59,836 bases of DNA from Bacillota bacterium (GTDB lineage Bacteria > Bacillota > UBA4882 > UBA8346): positions 1-59,836 of the forward strand of contig JAKOTQ010000102.1 in NCBI GenBank assembly GCA_029776205.1, read 5' to 3'. Each line of letters begins with the position of its first letter. Within the stretch, counting starts at the first letter, position 1. The notes under the pieces are model-generated. The model saw only the letters and a list, made by a program, of their open reading frames with translations. It had not been told where the DNA came from and searched no databases. Positions 43,801 to 51,524 of this stretch are shown piece after piece. The position numbers and the translations under genes are program-made.

Positions 43801-43882
43801 GGCGGCTGTTAACGGTGTGCGTCAATATATTCGGGACGGACTGAAAACGCAACCGTCAGAACGAAAATTGCTGAACTCATAA
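40835..43882 (+). CDS. CarB-like protein, probable pseudo-carbamoyl-phosphate synthase
   Basis: The 1015-residue protein follows the CarB domain order: two pre-ATP-grasp/ATP-grasp halves, the oligomerisation helices (L-E-K-E-L-T-T-Y-A and similar) and a C-terminal MGS-like domain (G-E-G-R-P-H-I-L-D-R-M-K-N-G-E-I). It opens like CarB, M-P-K-D-T-M-I-E-R-V-L-V-I-G, if read from the TTG at 40835, nine bases after GAAGGG. Active-site residues are changed. In half one the loop R-P-S-F-T-M-G-G is R-S-F-A-S-Q-G-G and the N-P-R motif reads L-D-L-N-P-R-L-T-L-Q-P. In half two about 45 residues containing the glycine loop are missing and E-V-N-P-R is replaced by S-A-E-A-L. It is unlikely to make carbamoyl phosphate. 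No carA is nearby. It lies 79 bases after mazG and 37 before an importer operon. Confidence 0.85.
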   Translation: MPKDTMIERVLVIGPGPYRIGQGMDDDFAVAEACRTFKQEGCEVVVLHNHPASLSTDVEWVDRVYIEPLTVDRVREVVTREQPQLLVTGYGGLSMGAIMETVGIEGVKTDIPAKVYQLTQNRGAFRKLLAGAGLAPVPGVTVTRADEGASLAMDLKFPLMVRSFASQGGLGSSVVYNHEELEEAVQQGLNLSPLKEVVLEKALIGWDAIDLQLLCDTSGEVALVALGVQIDPVEVHRGNSMAFTPSGALQSRFSVWLDTVKPLFHALSYAGPLHLRLACNPGGSEIYILDLNPRLTLQPAWRWMFPWHRVTEASAKLALGYGLSEILSTMDAIPQIDDEVAVTLPVFDFERFGAEDRLGSVVQSTGTALTVGTNLREALQKAIRALGGEPFGFGADPYSAKLEQVSDREIRGKLVNPNSQRLFYIRQAFKAGMSPDDLQSQTKMNRVVLSELSELHRLEKELTTYALYNLPSDVLLKAKRAGYSDRQLAYLLRVNEADVRKTRQKYGIEPQRLNVTVARSLGKWFTTTYAVKEAVPASASETPGVLLVGSGVNRVLYGSEYDWNLIRAARALREAGYRVILLTPVSPAVLGIGDYFDRIYMDAVTLEDVLNIAELESVEGVILQYGGEAALALGDALSQCGVGVFGTDKEDLQSLAKMRLRNEGGFQARQISSESHWDQLLNELGRSTVHSVLAEPLVSEAIGVSVGSVGDGKNCVIAGIAEQIEEAGIHPGDSAFSCPPYSLDHEVIDRMKRFVATMVQRLAIRGWVEWRFAVKQDRIYLISAEALANPMMLFFSRAAGVDWAAVAAKGLVGRSLGDWQPVSSEIPWTAVKEAVFSFKHFPGMDPVLGTEKHSTGMVMGIDSDFGTAFIRSQLAAGERIPMTGRVYLSIRSQDLRPFISVAEQLADLGFVLAASEEIASLLKRNGIDCESVYNIGEGRPHILDRMKNGEIQWFIHLPSESRSESHERLMRCTAIAQGIPVITTLSGALAAVNGVRQYIRDGLKTQPSERKLLNS

Positions 43883-43919
43883 ATTCATTAAAGCATTAGT
43901 CGAAGGAGAGTGATAAACC

Positions 43920-44876
43920 ATGCGTCGGCTTATTGTGTTGGGACTGATTATCGGGCTGTTGTTGGCGGGAAGCCTTCAGCTTGGAGCGGAAAATGCTTCA
44001 GTGAGGGTATTAGCTTTGTCGGGCAATACCGGTTTGGCTATGGTCCGGATGATGGAACAGCCGGTGATTGATGGAGTGAATTATCAATTCCAGGTCTATA
44101 AAAGTCCTGATCAGCTCATCGGGAAATTGGTTACCGGTGAAGCGGATATTGCCGCTTTGCCTTCAAATACGGCAGCGATTTTATACAATCGGGGAACCGG
44201 GGTTCAAATATCTTCGATCATTGGCTGGGGCGTACTCTATGTGACGGGACAGGATCGAAACATTAAGCAATGGACAGATTTAAAGGGGAAAGAAGTATTT
44301 ATTGGCGGTAAAGGAGCTGTTCCGGATCTGTTATTTCAATATCTTTGCCAAAAGAACGGATTGAAACCGGATGCTGATATTCGCATCTCCTATATCGCCA
44401 GCCCGGCTGAACTCGCCCAACTGGTGATTGCGGGGAAAGCGCCGTTGGCGGTGATTCCGGAACCGTGGGTTACCGAGGTCCTGGAACGTTCGCCTCAGAC
44501 CCGGGTATTGCTGGATTTCCAAAAAGAGTGGGGGAGAATCGAAAAAACCCAACCCCTATATCCTCAAACCTGTGTGGTGGTTCGAAAGCAATTTGCCAAG
44601 GAATACCCGGAACGGGTGAAGGCTTTTTCCCGGGAGTTGGCCCAGAGTATCATTTGGTTAGAACGAAACCCGGTGAAAGGAGGAGTTTTGGCGGAGAAGT
44701 ATGTATCCCTTTCTCCGGTGTCAGTGGAAAAAGGATTGGAACGGTGTAATCTGAAGTATAGCGATGCCTATGCTGTACGGAAGGAAGTTCAAATGTTTTT
44801 AAGCCGTTTATATGAGGTGATGCCTCAAGCGGTTGGAGGAAAGTTGCCTGATGAAGATTTCTACTACCGTCCGTAA
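43920..44876 (+). CDS. SsuA/NMT1-like ABC importer substrate-binding protein
   Basis: A 318-residue exported protein with a signal peptide (residues 1-23) and no lipobox cysteine, so it should be soluble in the periplasm. The type II binding fold of the nitrate/sulfonate/thiamine-precursor family is shown by V-T-G-E-A-D-I-A-A-L-P-S-N near residue 75, the W-T-D-L-K-G-K-E-V-F-I-G-G segment and P-E-P-W-V-T-E. The ligand could be a sulfonate, a pyrimidine such as HMP, or similar. It is followed by overlapping permease and ATPase genes and preceded 37 bases upstream by the CarB-like gene. Confidence 0.88.
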   Translation: MRRLIVLGLIIGLLLAGSLQLGAENASVRVLALSGNTGLAMVRMMEQPVIDGVNYQFQVYKSPDQLIGKLVTGEADIAALPSNTAAILYNRGTGVQISSIIGWGVLYVTGQDRNIKQWTDLKGKEVFIGGKGAVPDLLFQYLCQKNGLKPDADIRISYIASPAELAQLVIAGKAPLAVIPEPWVTEVLERSPQTRVLLDFQKEWGRIEKTQPLYPQTCVVVRKQFAKEYPERVKAFSRELAQSIIWLERNPVKGGVLAEKYVSLSPVSVEKGLERCNLKYSDAYAVRKEVQMFLSRLYEVMPQAVGGKLPDEDFYYRP

Positions 44877-45624
44877 CGTGTGGTTGGGTATCGCCGCATT
44901 GGTTGGAGCAACGGTCATTTGGTATATGGCTGCCTTGAAAGTGGGTTTGCCGGTGATTTTGCCGACGCCCTCTGCGGTTTTTCTCCAATTGACGGCGATG
45001 GTCCGCAAGACGGTTTTTTGGCATCATGTGGGAGCCACTTTGCTAAGGGGGCTTGCTGGTTTTCTGATTTCATTGGGAGTTGGACTGGTGGTAGGGTTGG
45101 CGGCTGGTATCTTTCCGACGTTGGAGGCGTTGCTACGGCCGATCATCGTGGTGCTTAGAAGTACTCCGTCCATGGCTTTTATTGTTCTGGCGCTCGTTTG
45201 GTTCAAAGGGGACTGGGTGACGATCTTCGTTATCTTTTTAGTGGTTTTTCCGATGATCGCCCAAAATGTCATCGAAGGGATTCGGAATATCGATCGGGAA
45301 CTTTTGGAGATGGTGACGGTCTTTCGAGTTCGTAAACTGCGGCGCCTGACTGCTCTTTATCTACCGTCGGTGGCCTCGTATCTGGCGGCAGGAATTGCGG
45401 CCGGATTGGGAATCACCTGGAAAGTTCTGATTGCAGCGGAAGTGTTGGCTTACCCGCGAATGGGAATTGGGACCCAAATGGATACGGCAAGGACCTATTT
45501 GGAAACAGATAAAGTGTTTGCTTGGAGTTTAGTGGTTATCGGGATCGGTTTGTGTTTCGATTATGTACTAGGGGCCATCCGACGCAAACAGGATGAGATG
45601 CGGAAAGGGAGCCGGAATGTATAA
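44851..45624 (+). CDS. SsuC/TauC-like ABC importer permease
   Basis: The 257-residue membrane protein has about six helices and the E-A-A-like loop of binding-protein-dependent permeases (G-L-G-I-T-W-K-V-L-I-A-A-E-V-L near residue 190). It resembles nitrate/sulfonate/thiamine-precursor permeases, with P-T-P-S-A-V-F and T-L-L-R-G-L-A-G-F. The ATG at 44851 has GGAGGA upstream and overlaps the binding-protein gene by 26 bases; an earlier in-frame TTG at 44833 is less likely. It forms the membrane channel of this importer as a homodimer. Confidence 0.9.
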   Translation: MKISTTVRNVWLGIAALVGATVIWYMAALKVGLPVILPTPSAVFLQLTAMVRKTVFWHHVGATLLRGLAGFLISLGVGLVVGLAAGIFPTLEALLRPIIVVLRSTPSMAFIVLALVWFKGDWVTIFVIFLVVFPMIAQNVIEGIRNIDRELLEMVTVFRVRKLRRLTALYLPSVASYLAAGIAAGLGITWKVLIAAEVLAYPRMGIGTQMDTARTYLETDKVFAWSLVVIGIGLCFDYVLGAIRRKQDEMRKGSRNV

Positions 45625-46312
45625 ACTGGAAAGCATTTCAAAGAACTATGGGACTTTGGTGGTCTTGGATAATTTTTCATTGAGTATTCCTAAGGACCGG
45701 ATTACGGTGCTGGTTGGCCCTTCCGGATGCGGTAAGACAACCCTTTTAAACATATTGGCCGGATTGGTCCGGCCGGACAGAGGGCAGGTCATTAGCGAAC
45801 AGGTCAGTTATCTCTTTCAGGAACCGCGGCTTCTTCCCTGGTTGAATGTTCGTGAGAATATCGGGCTGCCTCTTCGGGATATTTTTGAAAAGAAGCGGGT
45901 AGACGAGGAAGTTCGGCGTTATCTGCGCGAGATTGGGTTGGAGGGTTATGCTGATTTTTATCCCGGGCAGTTGAGTGGAGGGTTGAAACAACGAGTAGCT
46001 ATGGCCCGGGCTTTTGCCTTTCCTGCGCCGATCCTGTTGATGGATGAACCGTTCAAATCATTGGATTTAAAAATACGATACCGGTTGATGGAGGATTTTA
46101 TCCGGTTATGGCTTTCGGAACCCCGGACAGTGGTTGCGGTGACCCATGATCTCCATGAAGCGGTTGTTTTGGGAGATCGGGTGATTCTCCTCGATGAAAA
46201 GCCAGCCCGTATCAAACAATGCTATGAGATTGCCGTTCCCCGGGATGTACGGCATGAAAGTGGAGAGATCCGGCGTTTGGAGAGAGAACTGCTGGAATTG
46301 ATGTTAGCATAG
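45617..46312 (+). CDS. SsuB/TauB-like ABC importer ATPase
   Basis: A 231-residue ATPase with Walker A G-P-S-G-C-G-K-T-T, the Q-loop in Y-L-F-Q-E-P-R-L-L-P-W typical of the nitrate/sulfonate subfamily, signature L-S-G-G-L-K-Q-R, Walker B I-L-L-M-D-E-P-F-K-S and H-loop V-T-H-D-L. The ATG at 45617 follows AAAGGGAG and overlaps the permease gene by eight bases. It drives the importer of the two preceding genes and ends the long 38392-46312 run, closed by a terminator. Confidence 0.93.
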   Translation: MYKLESISKNYGTLVVLDNFSLSIPKDRITVLVGPSGCGKTTLLNILAGLVRPDRGQVISEQVSYLFQEPRLLPWLNVRENIGLPLRDIFEKKRVDEEVRRYLREIGLEGYADFYPGQLSGGLKQRVAMARAFAFPAPILLMDEPFKSLDLKIRYRLMEDFIRLWLSEPRTVVAVTHDLHEAVVLGDRVILLDEKPARIKQCYEIAVPRDVRHESGEIRRLERELLELMLA

Positions 46313-46333
46313 AAGATATTGGATCATGTTTTT

Positions 46334-46361
46334 AGAGGCGTCGATTGGCGCCTCTTTTTTA
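46334..46361 (+). terminator. Intrinsic terminator after the importer operon
   Basis: A 7-base AGAGGCG/CGCCTCT stem (46334-46340 with 46349-46355) followed by a T run. It is the first terminator after the one at 38284. Confidence 0.9.
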
Positions 46362-46488
46362 TAGAGTCATGTCAATGGAGCGAAAAATATTATGTTAACA
46401 ATAATCGATATTTAACAAAGATATGACAGAAACGAGGGGGTGGCACATAAAATATAGTATTTAGTGAAGATGGTAGGAGGAAAAAGGT

Positions 46489-48330
46489 ATGTGCGGTATT
46501 CTGGGTTGGATTGACCATCGGTCGGACTTAAGGGAACAAAAACCGGTATTGGAAAGGATGTGTCAGCAATTAGCTGTACGGGGCCCGGATGCGGAAGGAT
46601 ATTGGATAACAACGGGAGCGGCCATTGGCCATCGACGCCTGACGGTGGTGGATCCTGAAGGCGGAAAGCAGCCAATGATCCGGGAACATGCCGGCCGAAC
46701 TTATGTTTTAACCTATAACGGAGAACTTTACAATACGGCTGAGATCCGGGAGGAACTGGAGAAACTGGGGCATCGCTTTTTATCCTATTCTGATACCGAA
46801 GTTTTGCTTGTGGCTTTCATCGAATGGGGAAAGGATTGCCTTAAATACCTCAATGGAATTTTTGCCTTTGGCGTTTGGGATGATGGGGAGCATAAGTTGT
46901 TTCTCGCCAGAGACCGGATGGGCGTAAAACCTCTTTTTTATACGGAACTGAACGGAACGTTAATGTTCGCGTCGGAGATTAAAGCGCTTCTTGCCAATGA
47001 CATGGTGAAGCCCGAGGTTGATGCGGTGGGTCTTGCTGAGATCTTCGGTTTGGGCCCGGCCCGTACGCCTGGCAGCGGCGTTTTTCGGGGGATTCGGGAA
47101 TTGCCGCCAGGATGTTGGCTGGAATTTTGTAACGGGCAAAGCCGAATTGGCCGGTATTGGCAACTGGAAAGCAAACCCCATGAAGATGACTTTCAAACCA
47201 CAGTCGAACGGGTTCGGTATTTGGTGGTTGATGCTGTGGAGCGGCAGTTGGTTTCCGATGTACCGATCGGTTCCTTTTTATCCGGAGGGTTGGATTCCAG
47301 TATTATTGCAGCAATAGCGGCCAGACGGCTGTTGGAAGATAAAGAGGTTCGGTTGCCGACCTTTTCTTTGGATTATCAAGGGAATGCTGAATATTTTAAA
47401 AGTAGTCTCTTCCAACCCAATGCGGATCGGCCGTGGGTTGAACAGATGGTTCAGGCAATCGGGAGCGAGTCCCATTGGGTTGAGCTGGGCCAGGAAGAAT
47501 TGGCCGATGCCCTTGAACCGGCGGTTTTAGCCCGAGATGTACCGGGTATGGCGGATATTGATTCATCGTTATGGTTATTCTGCCGAAGAGTGAAGGAACA
47601 CGTTACGGTTGCTTTATCTGGAGAATGTGCCGACGAGGTTTTCGGGGGGTATCCCTGGTTTCATCATCCGGAGCGGGTCAATGGTAATTCTTTTCCCTGG
47701 TCAACGGCATATGTGATGTGGGAAAAAATATTCCCCAAAAATGTAAAGAAAAAATTGAAACTATCCGATTATGTAAACGAGAGATATATGGAGGCACTGA
47801 AAAGCGTCCCGCGGCTTCCTGGTGAATCCCCGGTGGAAGCGCGAAGAAGGGAACTCTTCTATCTTAATCTGAATTGGTTCATGGTGATGTTACTTGAACG
47901 TAAAGATCGGATGAGTATGGCGAGCGGCTTGGAAGTCCGGGTGCCGTTCTGCGATCACCGGCTGGTGGAATATGTATGGAATATTCCTTGGGAATGGAAA
48001 TGTTACGGCGGCCGTGAAAAAGGGATCCTGCGCCAGGCGGTTCAGGACCTTCTTCCGGAAGAAGTGTTGTTGCGAAAAAAGAGCCCATATCCCAAAACCC
48101 ATCATCCGGAGTATCTGGCTCTGGTCACGGAACGATGGCTGGACATTGCGGCTGATCCTCAATCGCCGGTACGGGAATTAATCGATGTGAATGCCGTCTT
48201 TGAATGGGTCCGTCGGCAAGGGGTTGATAAGCCCTGGTTCGGCCAATTGATGGCCGGCCCGCAGTTGTTGGCATATTTGATACAAATTGATTCATGGTTG
48301 AAACATTATCGGGTCAATATTGTAATTTAA
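46489..48330 (+). CDS. asnB: Asparagine synthase (glutamine-hydrolysing)
   Basis: The 613-residue enzyme starts M-C-G-I-L-G-W, so Cys2 is the glutaminase nucleophile after Met removal. The N-terminal class II glutaminase domain has R-G-P-D-A-E-G and Y-N-G-E-L-Y-N. The synthetase domain has the pyrophosphate loop S-G-G-L-D-S-S near residue 265 and S-G-E-C-A-D-E-V-F-G-G-Y-P-W-F. It makes asparagine from aspartate, glutamine and ATP. It is monocistronic, between the importer terminator and the pilus promoter. The length and inserts match the longer AsnB/AsnO group of Firmicutes. Confidence 0.95.
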   Translation: MCGILGWIDHRSDLREQKPVLERMCQQLAVRGPDAEGYWITTGAAIGHRRLTVVDPEGGKQPMIREHAGRTYVLTYNGELYNTAEIREELEKLGHRFLSYSDTEVLLVAFIEWGKDCLKYLNGIFAFGVWDDGEHKLFLARDRMGVKPLFYTELNGTLMFASEIKALLANDMVKPEVDAVGLAEIFGLGPARTPGSGVFRGIRELPPGCWLEFCNGQSRIGRYWQLESKPHEDDFQTTVERVRYLVVDAVERQLVSDVPIGSFLSGGLDSSIIAAIAARRLLEDKEVRLPTFSLDYQGNAEYFKSSLFQPNADRPWVEQMVQAIGSESHWVELGQEELADALEPAVLARDVPGMADIDSSLWLFCRRVKEHVTVALSGECADEVFGGYPWFHHPERVNGNSFPWSTAYVMWEKIFPKNVKKKLKLSDYVNERYMEALKSVPRLPGESPVEARRRELFYLNLNWFMVMLLERKDRMSMASGLEVRVPFCDHRLVEYVWNIPWEWKCYGGREKGILRQAVQDLLPEEVLLRKKSPYPKTHHPEYLALVTERWLDIAADPQSPVRELIDVNAVFEWVRRQGVDKPWFGQLMAGPQLLAYLIQIDSWLKHYRVNIVI

Positions 48331-48712
48331 CGTAATTTATCGAAAAAAGCATTAAAAAATCCGATTTTACCTACCGGCACAAGATGTGGGAAAAAGATTG
48401 GAAAATTTAACTAGATATTGAATGTTGGCATTATTTTGTAAAAAAAGATGCCGCAAAAAATGTAGAAAACCTGCGAAGGCTCATTCCAATAACGGTTAAA
48501 ATTGTTGACATTTGGAAATACGTAGACTAAAATTAAAGAAAAATCTGGGTTTTAGAAGGAAGTTTATTACTTTTTAGCGAATATCTTAGTCACTATTGGT
48601 AATGAGATCTTTTTTTATCAGAACTTACCTATAAATTTTTTGTTTCGTTATATTAAAATTTTTGTGAACCCATAGAAGTGCATATCAAAATCAAACAACA
48701 GGTGGTATTAAC
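48331..48712 (+). other. AT-rich gap with pilus operon leader
   Basis: No gene is visible in these 382 bases. They contain the pilB promoter (48505-48533), a leader of about 170 bases with several T runs, and the region between asnB and that promoter. I looked for c-di-GMP riboswitch signatures, which often precede pilus genes, and did not find one. No convincing terminator for asnB was found either. Confidence 0.5.
48505..48533 (+). promoter_or_regulatory. Sigma-A-type promoter for the type IV pilus operon
   Basis: A perfect -35 TTGACA (48505-48510) and TAAAAT (48528-48533) with a 17-base spacer, 179 bases before the pilB start. Confidence 0.75.
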
Positions 48713-50425
48713 TTGGCAGCACAAAACAGACAACGGCTCGGAGATATTTTGGTCCAGACCGGGATTATTACTCCGGAACAATTGGCTGAAGCTTTGGACG
48801 AACAAAAACATTCCGGAGAACGCTTGGGGAATGTCTTGGTCAAAAAGGGCTATTTAACGGAACAACGCCTAATCGAGGTGCTTGAATTTCAACTGGGTAT
48901 TCCTCATGTGGTTATAGCTAAACGGCATATCTCTCCTGATGTAGTCGCATTGGTTCCTGAAACACTAGCCAGAAAATACCGGATTTTTCCGGTGGAGAGA
49001 AACGGGGATCGACTTGTCCTCGGAATGGTTGACCCGACGAATATATTAGCTATCGATGACCTGAGACTGTCGTTGAAAATGGAAATTCAACCGGTCATCG
49101 TTACTGAAGAAGATTTAAATCATACCTTTAATCAATATTATGGCATTAAAGAGTCGGTTCGGGATGTCTTTAAGGATATGGACGTGGAGATTGAAGAGAC
49201 AAAATCCGATGAACCGTCAATGGATGCCATTGAGTCCATGGTTGACGACGCTCCTATTGTTCGCCTGGTTAATCTCATCATCACCCAGGCGGTTAAGGAG
49301 CGGGCCAGTGATATTCATTTGGAGCCGACTGAAAAAGAATTGGTTGTACGTTATCGGGTTGACGGTCGCTTGCGTCAGATGATGACGACGCCGAAAAATA
49401 CCCAGCCGGCGATTATTTCCAGGATTAAGATTATCTCGGGAATGAATATTGCTGAAAAGCGGATTCCCCAGGACGGACGTATACAAATGAGGGTAGATGG
49501 GGTTCCCATCGATTTGCGGGTTTCATCCGTTCCCACAGTCTTTGGCGAAAAGATCGTTATGCGGATTCTTTTTAAAAACAATGTTCTGGTCAAAATGGAC
49601 AAGCTTGGATTTTTGCCTGAGACTCTGGAAAAATTTAGATCGGTATATCGTAATCCACACGGTATTATTTTGGTGACAGGCCCTACCGGAAGCGGTAAGA
49701 CAACTACTTTGAGTGCAGTGTTGAATGAGTTGAATTCCCCGGAAGAAAATATCATGACAGTTGAAGATCCGGTGGAATATCAGATTCCCGGTATTAACCA
49801 GGTGCAGGTTAATGTAAAAGCCGGTTTGACATTTGCGTCGGCATTGCGGGCATTTTTGCGGCAGGACCCTGATATTATCATGGTTGGTGAGATCCGGGAT
49901 AAAGAGACCGCTCAAATTGCAACTCAAGCAGCTTTGACAGGACATTTGGTGCTGTCAACCTTGCATACTAATGACGCTCCGAGTTCTATTACTCGTTTGA
50001 TCGACATGGACATTGAGCCCTTTTTAGTCGCTTCTACCGTGATCGGGGTATTGGCTCAACGGTTGGTGAGAGCCATTTGCGAAGGGTGTAAAGAAGCGTA
50101 TCAAATTCAACCTAATGATGTTTATTATTCGATTGTCCGTGAATGGTTAAGGGAATTGCCCGAAGAACGATTGATCTTTTATAAAGGTAAGGGCTGTCGC
50201 CAGTGTAATGGGACAGGCTATGCCAAACGGGTGGCCCTTCATGAGGTTCTAGTTGTCGATAAGGACATTCGTTATTTGATTGGGAAAAATGTGCCGTCTA
50301 CGGAGTTGAAAGAAGCGGCTATGAAATCAGGGATGATAACTTTATTTAAGGATGGTTTATTAAAGGCTTTGGAAGGCAAAACAACTCTTGAAGAAGTTAT
50401 TCGGGTGGCTTACACCAGAGAATAG
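48713..50425 (+). CDS. pilB: Type IV pilus extension ATPase PilB
   Basis: The 570-residue protein has an N-terminal T2SSE_N domain (R-L-G-D-I-L-V-Q-T-G-I-I) and the GspE/PilB ATPase with Walker A G-P-T-G-S-G-K-T near residue 325, the Asp box in D-P-V-E-Y-Q-I-P, Walker B D-I-I-M-V-G-E-I-R-D and H-T-N-D. A zinc-binding C-x-x-C pair sits near residues 459-462 and 495-498. PilB powers pilus extension. The start is TTG at 48713, seven bases after CAGGTGG. It is the first gene of a continuous operon to the window end. Confidence 0.95.
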   Translation: MAAQNRQRLGDILVQTGIITPEQLAEALDEQKHSGERLGNVLVKKGYLTEQRLIEVLEFQLGIPHVVIAKRHISPDVVALVPETLARKYRIFPVERNGDRLVLGMVDPTNILAIDDLRLSLKMEIQPVIVTEEDLNHTFNQYYGIKESVRDVFKDMDVEIEETKSDEPSMDAIESMVDDAPIVRLVNLIITQAVKERASDIHLEPTEKELVVRYRVDGRLRQMMTTPKNTQPAIISRIKIISGMNIAEKRIPQDGRIQMRVDGVPIDLRVSSVPTVFGEKIVMRILFKNNVLVKMDKLGFLPETLEKFRSVYRNPHGIILVTGPTGSGKTTTLSAVLNELNSPEENIMTVEDPVEYQIPGINQVQVNVKAGLTFASALRAFLRQDPDIIMVGEIRDKETAQIATQAALTGHLVLSTLHTNDAPSSITRLIDMDIEPFLVASTVIGVLAQRLVRAICEGCKEAYQIQPNDVYYSIVREWLRELPEERLIFYKGKGCRQCNGTGYAKRVALHEVLVVDKDIRYLIGKNVPSTELKEAAMKSGMITLFKDGLLKALEGKTTLEEVIRVAYTRE

Positions 50426-50439
50426 AAGGAGTTGAGTTT

Positions 50440-51510
50440 ATGCAGATTGCTGACTTTTTAAAAGTGGCTATGGAAAGAAATGCATCCGATCTGCATTTAA
50501 CTGTCGGACGCCCTCCGATGTTGAGGATTTATGGGGAATTGCTGCCGATTGAAGGGGTGGAGGCATTAACGTCAGCCACAACCCAGGAATTGCTCGTCCC
50601 TCTTTTGGACGATAACCGGAAAAAGGCATTACTTACTACAGGCCAGGTGGACTTCTCTTACGGAGTGCGCGGCTTAGGACGCTTTCGTGTGAATATCTTT
50701 CGGCAACGGGGAGCACTTTCTGCAGCTATGCGTACCATTCCCAGCAGTATTCCTTCCATTGATATGTTGGGGTTGCCGGAAGTGGTGAAAGGGTTTGCCG
50801 AGAAGTCGAGAGGGCTCATTTTGATAACCGGCCCGACAGGAAGTGGAAAGTCGACGACGTTGGCGGCCATTATCGATTTGATCAATACCAACCGCAATTG
50901 CCATATTATTACGCTGGAAGATCCGATTGAATATTTGCATATGCACAAAAAATCCATTATTAATCAGCGGGAAGTCGGGACGGACACTGATTCCTTTGCC
51001 TCAGGGCTCCGGGCGGCGCTACGGGAAGATCCGGATGTAATTTTAGTGGGCGAGATGCGGGATTTTGAAACGATTCAGATTGCGATTACGGCCGCAGAAA
51101 CGGGACATCTGGTTTTTGCTACGTTGCATACAAACGATACGGTCCAAACGGTGGACCGGATCATTGACGTTTTCCCGCCAAACCAGCAAGCCCAGATCAG
51201 AACGCAATTATCTTTGGTAATACAGGCGGTTGTTTCACAGCAGTTGTTGCCCCGCTTAGATCAGCAAGGACGGGTCATTGCTACGGAAGTTATGATTGCC
51301 AATTCGGCTATCCGGAGTTTGATACGCGAAGGGAAAACCCATCAAATCAGGACATCGATTCAGACTGGAGCTAAATTTGGTATGCATACGCTGGATTCGG
51401 ATTTAAGAAGATTGTATGAACAGCGGATTGTCAGTTTCTCGGAAGCGTTGATGCGTGCTGTGGATCAGGAAGAATTCAGAAAATACGGGGAAGAATCCCG
51501 GCATGGATAA
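50440..51510 (+). CDS. pilT: Type IV pilus retraction ATPase PilT
   Basis: A 356-residue ATPase with Walker A G-P-T-G-S-G-K-S-T near residue 132, Asp box E-D-P-I-E-Y, Walker B D-V-I-L-V-G-E-M-R-D, the H-A-T-L-H-T-N-D box and the retraction-specific motif near residue 295 (A-I-R-S-L-I-R-E-G-K-T-H-Q-I). PilT depolymerises the pilus and powers twitching or DNA uptake. It lies 14 bases after pilB. Its presence indicates that the pili retract. Confidence 0.95.
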   Translation: MQIADFLKVAMERNASDLHLTVGRPPMLRIYGELLPIEGVEALTSATTQELLVPLLDDNRKKALLTTGQVDFSYGVRGLGRFRVNIFRQRGALSAAMRTIPSSIPSIDMLGLPEVVKGFAEKSRGLILITGPTGSGKSTTLAAIIDLINTNRNCHIITLEDPIEYLHMHKKSIINQREVGTDTDSFASGLRAALREDPDVILVGEMRDFETIQIAITAAETGHLVFATLHTNDTVQTVDRIIDVFPPNQQAQIRTQLSLVIQAVVSQQLLPRLDQQGRVIATEVMIANSAIRSLIREGKTHQIRTSIQTGAKFGMHTLDSDLRRLYEQRIVSFSEALMRAVDQEEFRKYGEESRHG

Positions 51511-51524
51511 CCGGAGGGATATAA

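Noticed and set aside
46441-46457. Sigma-54-like promoter before asnB (TGGCAC)
   Set aside because: The TGGCAC half is present, but no TTGC half occurs at the needed distance.
48331-48712. c-di-GMP riboswitch before pilB
   Set aside because: The leader is long and such switches often precede pilus genes, but neither the class I nor the class II conserved core was found by eye.
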